Position numbers and translations under genes: made by a program. 64,000 nt of DNA, taken from the NCBI RefSeq assembly GCF_000208745.1, contig NC_030855.1, positions 23,702,030 through 23,766,029 on the forward strand. The letters run 5' to 3'. This document shows positions 1 through 9,699 of the stretch, one piece after another. Positions within the stretch are counted from its first letter, which is position 1. Each line of letters opens with the position of its first letter. This DNA comes from Theobroma cacao. Its lineage: Eukaryota; Streptophyta; Magnoliopsida; Malvales; Malvaceae. The notes below the pieces were generated by a model that was given only the letters and a program-made list of their open reading frames with translations, had not been told where the DNA came from and did no database searches.

Positions 1-408
1 GGGTTGGGTTTTGCCAGACTGAGAAGAGAGCCTTTGGCTGTGACAACAATAGTAGAATAAATGTGCTTGAATGCTTAGTCAAGGTCTACCCTTCAACGTT
101 CAAATCTTCACGGATAGGGGAGAAGCTTCCTGCTGCGTGATTGTCGTGCACGCATGGTCTTTAGCCCATAGATGCCTCATATGTCCTGCTGACACTACCA
201 ATTTATGCCGTCGAATCATCATTGATATCACAAACTAATAGAAAAAAAAAAAGCATAATAGGATTCAAACAACTTGCATGGTCAAACTGTTGGTTTGGCC
301 TGACGGTTCATGCTGCAACGTTTTACAGGACTTACAAATTACATCCAATTAAAGAATTGGTAGGATCATTTTTGTTCTGCATTTTGTCCTCAGCAGAAGC
401 CATTTAGA
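1..408. other. Left-edge intergenic DNA, no gene seen
   Basis: Ordinary AT-rich plant spacer. Short open frames here have no recognisable domain and no convincing ATG context. Its last eight bases (401-408, CATTTAGA) form the left copy of the apparent 8-bp target-site duplication of the neighbouring transposon-like block. Confidence 0.5.
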
Positions 409-1471
409 TCAGCGGCGGAGCCTCCTTATAGGATTGGAGGGTCATGACCCCTAAATTTTAATTTTTTTTTAAATTTTTATAATTTTTTTAAAATTTTATA
501 AACTTTTAATGATTTTTAAAATAATTTTTTATTTAATAATTAATATAAATAAAAAATAACAAAATAATTTCATATACTTGATTCAGTTTTAATTTTTTTT
601 AATTTTTTTAATTTATATTTATATTATTATTATTTATTTCTATTCTATTTACTTCTATATTCTAAATTTTTATAATTTTCTTTCACAAATTTTTACAAAT
701 CATCAATTATATTTTTTTTCTTTTTTATTATATCATATGTGGATTCTGTCTTCTATTTATCATGTTTTTCTTTTAAGTGGTATGCGAATTTTATTTTTTA
801 TAATTTTAATTTTTAAAAATAAATAAATTATTATGTAATTTTTAAATATAAATTATAGTATTGCATTGTTACTTAAAATTTCATCAATATATTATTTTTT
901 ATTCAAAATAACCAATACATTCTAACATGTATGTTGCAAACTTTAATTAACAAGAATATACATACAAATTGATAGAATGAAATAATTGTATTGCTTGCAA
1001 TACAATTTTATTTATTATATATTTTTTTAATGGCTCTGAAAATAATTTTTTATTTAATAATTAGTTTTATTCTTCAAACTGTTTAATAAAATTATAGTCA
1101 TTATGATTAGTATATTGTTAGTTAAGCTCAACAAATAATTTCTAAACTAATATGTTAAACCTATCAAATTTTAAAAAAAATAAAAGTGAGTATACTAATT
1201 CAAGCTCATTAAGTTTTGATATAAATGTAAGCCTATCATAACATATTATATCTTAACAGTCTAAACTAATAGATTATCATAACATATTATATCTCAATAG
1301 TTCAATCTAATAACTCAGGATGTTAATTACAAATTTAAGAGATAAATAGAAAATAAGAGGAGAGTTATAACACACAAAGTAAAGAAACAATTCATTTGAG
1401 TTTGAAAAATTATTTTCTCTTTCACTTTTAAGTGTCAAAAGTGAGAAAAATTCTTTTTATAGTTACATTTA

Positions 1472-1515
<44 letters not shown>

Positions 1516-1682
1516 AATGACACCATCATTATTATTAATGAGTACTTTTTATATGTCTAATATTTTTTGAATATTATTTAATTTTTTAAATAAATAATAA
1601 TTGAATTATATATAAATTTTGTTTAATTGTTTAATATATTTTTTTATTTGATTTTGTTTTAAAGATGTTTTAACTCCACCCT
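409..1682. mobile_element. Degenerate non-autonomous hAT-like element
   Basis: This 1.27-kb, extremely AT-rich block begins CAGCGGCGGAGCC (410) and ends CTCCACCCT (1674-1682). The reverse complement of the right end, AGGGTGGAG, matches the left terminus AG(C)GGCGGAG with one gap and one transition, forming short imperfect terminal inverted repeats. The block is flanked by a perfect 8-bp direct repeat CATTTAGA at 401-408 and 1683-1690. Plant hAT superfamily elements make 8-bp target duplications, and many non-autonomous ones begin CAGGGGCGGAGC. No transposase frame is present, so it would depend on a helper. An (AT)n tract lies inside it at about 1475-1515. One extra T sits between the left repeat and the terminal motif, and the 8-bp match could in principle be chance in AT-rich DNA. 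Confidence 0.55.
1475..1515. repeat. (AT)n microsatellite
   Basis: About 40 bases of alternating AT, interrupted once by a G at 1505. It lies inside the AT-rich hAT-like block and is likely length-polymorphic. Confidence 0.85.
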
Positions 1683-1967
1683 CATTTAGACAAAGGTAAA
1701 GAGAAAAAGGATGCAATGGATCAAACAAGTCAAAAATAAACTTGGACTTGGGTCTACGTAGTTGTTGTTAGGTTGCTGATTTGTAAGCTTTCAAACCACG
1801 ATCAAAGCTCAGTGATTGCTCCCTGACGAGAAAAATCCAACTCCAGTGTGTCTCACCCCCTAATAAGAATTAGATTTGTGCTAAAAGATTGCCATTGCGG
1901 AGATTGATTGTGATCGGGATTGACAATATTCTTGCCGGTAAACGTCGGGCTTACCTCGTGTTCTTGA

Positions 1968-2973
1968 TAGGAGCGGCTCAATAAATTTAAAGACATAAAG
2001 TGAAATATTTAAATGAAAATTTTTTTATTAAAATTTTATTTTTTTAGCTTTTTGATATGTATAAATTTTAATTAAAATTTTATAATCAAGTTTTTTTAAT
2101 ATTTTTTTTTCAATTAATAATATAATCAATTTATTTAATATTTCTTGAAATATTATTAATCTTAAATAAAATTTTATTAATTTTAATTTGAAAAAACTTT
2201 TTTCTCCTGAAGAAACACTTACTGAAATTGTTAACATTATTATAAAAACAATATATGCATTTGGAAAAGAATTGAGTCTTTTTATATGATTAAATATGTC
2301 AATTAGACTGTTTTCTTCTTATATAATTTTTTTAAAAAATTTTAATTCTGAAAATAAATCTAAACCATTAATATCAGAATAGTTGTTATATTTTAAGGAA
2401 CATTCAAGATTAAGATAATATTCTTTCAAATGAGGTTCATAGTTTTATGAAGATAATAAAAGAATAGACTTGTTGTGTATTATTTAGAGAAAAATTGAAG
2501 TTAAAGAAAAAAAGAGCAAATGAGAAAAGAAGATTTCAAAAGTAGATATTATACATTGAAAAAAAAATAATTAGTTTTATATATAAAAAAAATTGTTGAA
2601 AATCATTAAATGTGTTGATTAAAAATAAGAGAAATAAATGAGAAAAAAATAGTTGTTGGAGATGATTAAATATATATGACTGTTAGTTTATTAAAAATAA
2701 GAGAATATAGTCGATAATTAATTATATTTTAAAAAAAAAAATAATAAAAAATTAAAATTTATTAAGCACATAATTAAAAAATAAAAAAATAAATAATTTT
2801 ATTAATTATTAATTATTAATTATTTTTATATTTTTTAAATATTTTATATATTTTAACTTATAATTATTATATTATAATTATTATAAAATTATAAATTTTT
2901 TTTAAAATTAAAGCCTCCTCAATTTGGGGATTAAAGTCCTTGCTTGAATGGCTTCATCAAAGGATCGGCCCTG
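1968..2973. mobile_element. Second degenerate hAT-like element
   Basis: A roughly 1-kb AT-rich block starts TAGGAGCGGCTC (1968) and ends GATCGGCCCTG (2963-2973). Its reverse complement, CAGGGCCGATCC, resembles the left end and the common hAT terminal motif CAGGGCCGGCCC. Bases just outside, GTTCTTGA (1960-1967) and GTTCCTAA (2974-2981), agree at six of eight positions, as an aged 8-bp target duplication would. Just inside the right end a CCTC/GGGG-rich stretch is followed by long A/T runs, a layout common in non-autonomous hAT copies. No transposase is encoded; the open frame at 2028-2237 is low-complexity. This is less certain than the 409-1682 element because neither the duplication nor the termini are perfect. 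Confidence 0.4.
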
Positions 2974-4760
2974 GTTCCTAATTTCACTTTTAACTTCACC
3001 ACCCACACTTCTGCTACAGATATTTCTTTGTTCCTTATTGTGACGAGTCATCCGTTCCCTGACTTGGAAACTAAACTCGAGATATTTCCTCAATAATTTC
3101 TAATTGCTTCCTGCTTTGATTGATTTGCATGTTCGGGGTCCCATCCCATTTAATTTTCAATTGGAGTAGAAGGATAAGTGTTTGAAATCTGAAATGAACG
3201 ATCTGGAACGTCATCATCTTCCTATTAGGCAGATATTTGCCTTGCTAGGATGTACATGTCATCCTTCGGCATGCTATGAAGCTATTGCAACTAAAGAAAG
3301 AAGCACAACCCCAAAATAGTTTGGGCTATGGGTTCAGCTTTAGTTCTTTTATATTTTCTCAACAAAATGAAAGAATAATAGTACACCTTGCACATGGGCC
3401 AGTGCCATGGCCATGGAGTAGTGCTACTCACGGTGTTGCAAGCATGCGGCCTAGAGTTGTTGGTTTATGTTATGGTAGACATCCGATCATGGCAATTTGA
3501 CTAATCCATTTGGGTAAATTTTTTTACCAAAAACGAGAATAATAATTCAGTTCCCCCTTTATTGGTAAGCAAATGAACATAGTTAAAAACCCAAGTTGTG
3601 AAGATAATGTTATCGTTTTTAAATATTTTTGACTAAAAAGTAAGGGGTAATTCTTTCCTATTTATATTCAAAATAAGTCGGCACCCGAAATCACATGTAC
3701 AAATAGAGTTTCCCTTTATTGTTGATGACCCTCGAAGTAGACTTATTGAACTTTAGAAAGGTGATGAGTTCAAGTCTAGAACTTCAGCAAACTTTGCTTG
3801 AAGGCAACTTTTTTCCTGATTTTCTTAACAAATATTGGTCAGGTAGTGGCTCCTCCAAGTCTCAGGATTCTTAGACAATCCTTACCATGGTCTAATTACT
3901 CTGCCTTGTACTTTACTACTAGTTTGGGTTTTCCCTGCCAAAGTGGGAGAGGAGACTGCCGGTGAGGGAAGTCATGTGGCAGCCAAGGTAAGAATATTGT
4001 GCTCGAGAAAACCTTCGTTTTTAGGTTATGTTGCAGCAACAATATCAGCTTAACCGAAACCCAATTACTACAGCAATGATTGGGCTTGTCCCAAACCAGC
4101 CAGTATTATCTCTTGAGCTTAGGATTCTTACTCCATTACTAACTCAACCCAATTTGTCATAAGATTTAGGCAACCCTTTGATCAAATGGATAACCATGTC
4201 ATGCCACCAGGCCCATGGATGAGCGCCCCCTTCGTACAAAACCAGGCTCTAAATGCAGAATATAGCCAAAAATTAGTCAATAGTTCTAACCTTCTCATCA
4301 GGTTTTTGCAGACTCTATTGCTTATAAACCTATGATTCTAAGCTTGTTTTTGATATTCATTGAAAATCTAGAAAATAGTTATAATAAACAGATGAACATA
4401 ACCTTGGCATAAGTTTTGTCAACCATATATTTCTAGGGTGCCTCCAATTCCATCCTCTGTTTCAATTTGTTCTTGGCAGCCACCCATTGAGGTTAGCCAA
4501 TTAGGGAGCTTGAATGACTATGATGGTTTTAACATTCCAATTACAGGCATTGGCAGTTGAAGAAACAGCTAGGTTTTATCTGGCAAAACCCTCCCCAAAA
4601 AAGAACATCACCCCGAGACCAAGAGAAAAACAAGGAGCAAGAAACGGGCACCCTCAAAAAATAAGCTTTAAATCAACAAAATTATGAACCACTAATCCCA
4701 CCCCCTAAATTTCCCGTCTTTGCTCTTTTTTTATGCCAAAGAAGCTCACAGCCATCCCGC
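2974..4760. other. Intergenic DNA upstream of the RALF gene
   Basis: No gene was recognised. Base composition returns to normal after the transposon-like block. The last few hundred bases presumably hold the RALF promoter; a TATA-like CTATAAC lies at about 4769. Short frames such as 3276-3500 show no domain. Confidence 0.4.
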
Positions 4761-4836
4761 ATTCGTTCTATAACTTTCTCTTCCCCTCCTTTATCAGGAA
4801 GGGCAGGGCTTAGGCATTACAACCCTCTCTGTCTCT

Positions 4837-4856
4837 GTCTCTCTCTCTCTCTCTCT
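4837..4856. repeat. (CT)n tract in the RALF 5' leader
   Basis: Alternating CT dinucleotides about 60-80 bases upstream of the RALF start codon. Pyrimidine-rich (CT)n tracts are common just downstream of plant transcription starts. This one lies in the likely 5' UTR and may be length-polymorphic. Confidence 0.8.
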
Positions 4857-4918
4857 TACAACTTTTCTTTCGTTCAGAAAGTTAGCATTTTGTTTTTTTC
4901 TTTTCCAACGTTCCCGAA

Positions 4919-5272
4919 ATGGGTTCCAAGGTCTGGCTGGTCTTCCTTCTCTTGGCCTTGGCAATGGTGGCCGAGTCCACCACATTTCACGAGGCCAGCT
5001 GGGGTCTCACCCATTTTGGCAACGATGAGTTAAGTTCATGCATTGACGGACAGTGTGATGTTGAAGATGTCAGCCAGACATTGATGGATTCCGAGATAAA
5101 TCGTCGCCAACTTGCTCAGAAAAGATACATTAGCTACGGAGCCCTTAAGGCCAACTCAGTCCCATGCAACCGTCGTGGAAACTCCTACTACAACTGTCAG
5201 AACAGGAAAAGAGCTAACCCTTACAACCGTGGTTGCAGCGCCATTACCCATTGCTATAGGTACACTAGTTGA
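4919..5272 (+). CDS. Rapid alkalinization factor (RALF) peptide precursor
   Basis: An intronless 117-residue preproprotein of the classical RALF family. These secreted peptide hormones bind CrRLK1L/FERONIA-type receptors with LLG co-receptors, raise apoplastic pH and restrain cell growth. In order it shows a hydrophobic signal peptide (about 1-20), an acidic propeptide, the dibasic RRQL site at 62-65 recognised by the subtilase S1P, and a mature peptide of about 52 residues. The mature peptide carries the receptor-binding YISY motif (70-73) and four cysteines (83, 93, 106, 112) that form two disulfides, ending in the usual RCSAITHCYR-type tail. Length and layout match Arabidopsis RALF1/23/33-type precursors. 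The ATG has a good context (AAATGGG) and follows a CT-rich leader. No neighbouring gene is functionally linked. Family assignment is near certain; the exact orthologue is not. Confidence 0.97.
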   Translation: MGSKVWLVFLLLALAMVAESTTFHEASWGLTHFGNDELSSCIDGQCDVEDVSQTLMDSEINRRQLAQKRYISYGALKANSVPCNRRGNSYYNCQNRKRANPYNRGCSAITHCYRYTS

Positions 5273-5821
5273 AGAGAAAGTTCACCCAAGAGAGAGAAAC
5301 CCCCAAAAACAAAATTTCTAGAGTCACCGAGCTTGCAATATTTCCTCCTCTGAATCCCCTTCTTCGTCTTCTTCTTCTTCTTAACTAATTCTTCCTTGTT
5401 AAACAAAGTTATCATTTGTATTTTGGCTTGTTTTTGGTCATAAATATATGTTCCATATGTGTTAAAAGGGTAGTGCAAAAGGGGGTCAAGGTGTTCTTGC
5501 TTTTGTAATTTGCACTAATTCTTAATTAATTATTTTTAATATGTATCTTCTGGAGGAAATTAAAAAAAAAAAGGGAAATGAAGGCTAGAATAAAATAATA
5601 CTGTAGTATTCCAAATCTAATGAGAGCTTGGTAGGTTTTTCTCTCTACGTCCATGTTTTCCTTATAATGATAATCATTATTTAAGCCGAGATGAATATGT
5701 AATAGTTGCAGTATTGTTTAATTAAAGATATATATCAGTCTAAATGTTTGAATGATTATAACTTTAAATACAATTTCTTTTATACACGTAAGAATTCTGT
5801 ATATAGACATGTTATTGACAC

Positions 5822-5844
5822 TATATATATATATATATATATAT
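5822..5844. repeat. (TA)n microsatellite
   Basis: About 11 uninterrupted TA dinucleotides downstream of the RALF gene. Confidence 0.85.
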
Positions 5845-8290
5845 CGTAGAAGTTAAAATACTCTGCTGACAAAAGGGTGGAAGGCTTGCAAATCAGGGCG
5901 ACCTGGTCCATTAATTCAGAAAGACCGTTCCTTTGACTGAACTTAATTGCTTGTTGATGAAACAAATTTCAGAAAGGAAGTTTCAACATTTTCATTTTAT
6001 AGCTTGAAGATCACTAATGGAATGAATTGATTGTCGGGGTGCATTTTGCAGCCACCTGGTACCCAAAGCCTTGATGTTTCTTTTTATTCCTACTAGAATA
6101 AGAATAAGATCTGTGTGTAAATCTTTTTCTTCCATGGAATATTTATATCCAAAAAGAAAAAGGGGAGGAGCCTAGCGGAGCAATACGTCAGTAGCACGAG
6201 GAGGAGGGATCAGACCTCAAATTTCGGGTTCAAACACAAGCATCCAAGTAAGAAACAGACGTAAAATTTCAGAGGTGATGAAAGGGGTTTGGTCAATAAT
6301 TCAGATTGTCCCAATCGCCGTTGCCAAACAATCTTTCCAATCAAATTATGCTTTTTGGGTCCTCTTTCATCTACCCAATGTCCTCATCCCATTACACTCA
6401 CACTCACTCACTCCTGTCTTCTTGTACACCCCTTTCAAAGTCTTTAATATTTTGTAATATTTGTATTGTTAAGTTTTTATTACCTCCTACCCTGCCTGTT
6501 TGTCAACTTGTTAACTCGTCAATTCATAGGTAACCTAGTTCTTATCTTTCTTTTATATCTTTTGGGTGTCAACAATAAGGTTAACACTACTAGGATTTGA
6601 ACAAAATTCTCAGGAAGATTTTTTTTTTTCCAGGGAATGTGAAGTCTTACGTATCCTTATCATCTTTGATAGTGGGAATAAACGCGTGGTGCCATTTCTG
6701 CTCATTTCTTCTTCTATGGACGGTAATGGCATCTTTCAGGTTTCCAAGTTTCGACCATGACATTTGTTTTTCGTAAAAGCTTCTTTACACGTCATCCATA
6801 AATAAAACAATGTGCAACATGAATTTGATCAGCTTCAGCATTCAGCAGTGATGCTGCAATGGCCGCAAAGCAACTTTCAATGGCTATGATACCATATTCG
6901 ATTTGAATCATTAAAATCTATTTTAACAAGACTTTAACGGTTCATCTCATTTATTCGTTTGCTGATAGGAATTCTTTGATGATTCTTACACTCTCATTAA
7001 CATACATCCCAACAGACTGATACACACTGTCAAATGCTATGAATCAAGGTTATGGTAGGTTGGATGAACAGATTTTAGGGGAAGAAATATGGGTTTGATG
7101 GATGAGCTGAGGGCCCGCCATGTGTAAACAATGGGTTCGCCTTTTTGATAGTGAAGGGGAGAAGAGGTCCTGATCTGATAATTTGGTAAGGGGCATCAAA
7201 ACAGTGCACATGGAAGTTTCAAAATTGCCAATAAATGACCCACCAACCGCAGGGCTGCATAGTCTACAATCCAATATATATTCACACAAACAAACAAGGG
7301 AAGACAAAACAAAACAAATGTAAGAGGTGACCACAGCCCATGTTTTCTGGCTTTCCCATTTTAATAACAGCTCTTTCTCTTTCTCTTTTTTTTTTTTCTT
7401 CTCTTTCTTGCCTTTCATCATCGCGAGTCCCACTTCCCCTCCCACCTGCACTTTCTCATGTCTCCATTCACTACAGTTTGGTCTCTTTTGAGTCAAAAAG
7501 TAGGGACTTAAAACAATGTTTAAGTGCAATATTCAAAGAAAGAAGAACTAACTTTGCATGATTGCTTTTACAACAATTCAAAGTTTCCTTGTATATTAAA
7601 GTACCCCTCTTACTCAGGCAACTCAAAGAAAAAAAAGGAGCCATTGCTTGCTTTCTCTTTCCTTGCTACCCTTCTTATCCAAGTGGGACCTTGAATTCAC
7701 TGTCCAAATAAAATACCCTTGTGTGGCTGAAATAGTACCAAATTGCTGATCAAGTCCACTAGATTTATTACTACTTTTTTTATAGAATATAGACCCCACC
7801 ACATATATATATCAACAGAGACCCCCCCCCCCCTATGACCAAATATGATAAGTAACTTTAAAATTTTTCAGTATTAAAAAGTTGCATCAGATGGCAAGAT
7901 TGAATGGGGCCCATTTCATATCCAATGGTGACATTTTTTCCGTAATGACCCCTTATGGTGGATCTACCCACAAGGCCAAGATGGTAGACTATAAATTGTT
8001 GCATTGAGCAGCCTAGACCACAGTTTGAGGAAGTAGAAACAGTAGATGCACTAACAATCAATAAATAAGAAAATCACGAGTGCATAAAAAGTTAGAATTT
8101 CTTCTTAAAAAAAAAAAAAAACACACAGAATTGCCTGCCTCCCTTGGCATCCTTTTTTTCCCTCACAAAGGAAAAACAAAACAAAAGAGTCAAGATTCCT
8201 TGCCCAATTATCTACTCTTTCTTTGACAGCTAGCCTCAAAGCTGCTTTTGCCATTTGATACAAACAAAACTTTTCCCATTCCAGCTCCTC

Positions 8291-8292
<2 letters not shown>

Positions 8293-8325
<33 letters not shown>
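8293..8325. repeat. (CT)n microsatellite
   Basis: About 16 CT dinucleotides, roughly 520 bases downstream of the VQ gene's stop codon. No open frame or RNA gene is attached to it. Confidence 0.85.
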
Positions 8326-8326
<1 letters not shown>

Positions 8327-8849
8327 ATTGCCTCTCTGTTCATCTGCACTTCTTACAATGTTTATTAATGTCTTAAAAAAGGCAAAGGAACTGATTGGGA
8401 TCTCAGACTCCCAGTCACTCATCTTTTGCATTTATTGATAGAAAAAGAATTACCAGAGGGAGTAAAAACCACTGATTCTCCCCTTCAATTCACAGTCATC
8501 CATATAAATTAACCACTACAAAAGGCACTATAATTTCTCAAAATACCAAAGTTTAATTCCTTAATTCACTAAGCTTATTTTCTTATCGTCCTTAGCTCAA
8601 ATTTCCTAGCATACAAACATAACAAAGAGGGAAAATAAAAGTCAAAACAAGCATAAAATTTTACAATTGAAGCAAAGATTTTCTCTTCATTCCTCTCAAA
8701 ATATCCAACATTACAAATATTATCTCTTGTTTTTCCCCTTCCTTTCCGATTCCCCATCTTCACTGCCCCAACAATATATAAAAATCTTACAACATCAGCA
8801 GAATAACGAAAAAGCAAAAACAAAAAAACTAAAAATGATTCTTTTTATT

Positions 8850-9596
8850 TCAAGAAGAAGTAGAAGAACCTGAAACTCTAGGTGAAGTAACTGGAAAAAG
8901 AGGGAGAAGCCTAGGCTCCGAATCTCGCGGTGTAGATGCCGGTGATGGATGCAAATAAAAACCCTTCTCTTTAATTGCCTTCTCTTCAGCTTCCTTGTCT
9001 AGTTTCGCATTATTGTTAAAACAATTCGTGTAATTTCGAGGTCCAGATCGGTCAAACGGGTCTGGAATTAAGGGAGTAACAGGGCTAAGAGCCAAAGAAG
9101 GGAAGTCAAGAATGCTAGGGGAGAGTATTTCAGGTTTGCGAGGCGAAAACCCGGAATTGTTGGAGCCAAAAACCGGGTTCAACGGGTTGATCTTGAGGTT
9201 CTTGAGAGAGCTCCTTCGCTCGTAAAGCCTGAACCCAGAATTTTGCTTGTTTTTGGGGATGGATTTGATGGGAGGGATGTGGGTTTTCGGGTTAGGGTCG
9301 GATTGAGCGGAGGTATTTGGTTTGGTGGATGAAGCAAGCTTGGCGGTCTCGGAGGATCCCGTGAGCATCTGGACGACTTGTTTAAACGAGGAAGTGTCGG
9401 CTTGGACGAAGGTCGTCGGGTACGGATTGGCGGATTCGCATCTGGTGATGGGCTTAGGCTGTTGAGCTGGAGGAGTTGGCGGTGGTGGGTTGGTGTTGTT
9501 GCTGCTGCTTGTGCTGCTGGTGCTGCTGTTGGGACTGTGGCTCTTGGGAGATGCAAGGAAATTCGGGTTTGGGCTCGGCCTTGGAGAGGTTTCCAT
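8850..9596 (-). CDS. VQ-motif protein (VQ4/MVQ1 type)
   Basis: A complete, intronless 248-residue frame. Residues 71-80 are FKQVVQMLTG, an exact match to the plant VQ core FxxxVQxLTG. VQ proteins act in the nucleus as cofactors that bind group I and IIc WRKY factors, and some are MAPK substrates. The rest is typical of the VQ4/13/19/33 (MVQ) group: a Ser/Pro/Asn-rich disordered N-terminus, a KPITRCESANPYPTTFVQAD-like lead into the motif, many SP/TP dipeptides (for example RPSPNP, FSPRKPEILSPS, PVTSPRVS) that could be MAPK sites, and a conserved C-terminus with FYLHPSP and PLFPVTSPR. Absence of introns fits most angiosperm VQ genes. The ATG at 9594-9596 is the first in frame. A role in pattern-triggered immunity or salt/ABA signalling is inference from the family. 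Confidence 0.93.
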   Translation of the reverse strand: METSPRPSPNPNFLASPKSHSPNSSTSSTSSSNNTNPPPPTPPAQQPKPITRCESANPYPTTFVQADTSSFKQVVQMLTGSSETAKLASSTKPNTSAQSDPNPKTHIPPIKSIPKNKQNSGFRLYERRSSLKNLKINPLNPVFGSNNSGFSPRKPEILSPSILDFPSLALSPVTPLIPDPFDRSGPRNYTNCFNNNAKLDKEAEEKAIKEKGFYLHPSPASTPRDSEPRLLPLFPVTSPRVSGSSTSS

Positions 9597-9699
9597 TTAG
9601 CTTTCTTTCTTTCTTTTTTTTTTTTTGAGGGCGTCTTTGATCTTTGGACGGAAAGGGGTTGAAGAAGGGAAACGAAGGAGGAAAGAGGGGAGAGTCTGA

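Larger units (their letters stand above)
5480..8849. other. Long intergenic region with microsatellites
   Basis: No gene was recognised on either strand between the RALF 3' end and the VQ gene. It contains an (AT)n run at 5822-5844, a run of 12 C at 7822-7833, a (CT)n tract at about 8293-8325 and A-rich stretches. The 159-codon minus-strand frame at 7050-7529 is broken up by a Lys/Glu run encoded by a pyrimidine tract and has no domain; I treat it as chance. Confidence 0.5.

Noticed and set aside
6170..6250. tRNA-derived SINE with B-box-like CGGGTTCAAAC
   Set aside because: A matching A box and cloverleaf could not be found at the right spacing, and no poly-A or target duplication was seen.
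7050..7529. 159-codon minus-strand frame
   Set aside because: No domain, contains a Lys/Glu run from a pyrimidine tract, no ATG context or splice support, and overlaps an antisense frame just as plausible by chance.
8513..8530. CACTACAAAA motif as a CACTA transposon end (also at 32058)
   Set aside because: No matching opposite terminus or subterminal repeats near either site, unlike 41.8 kb.
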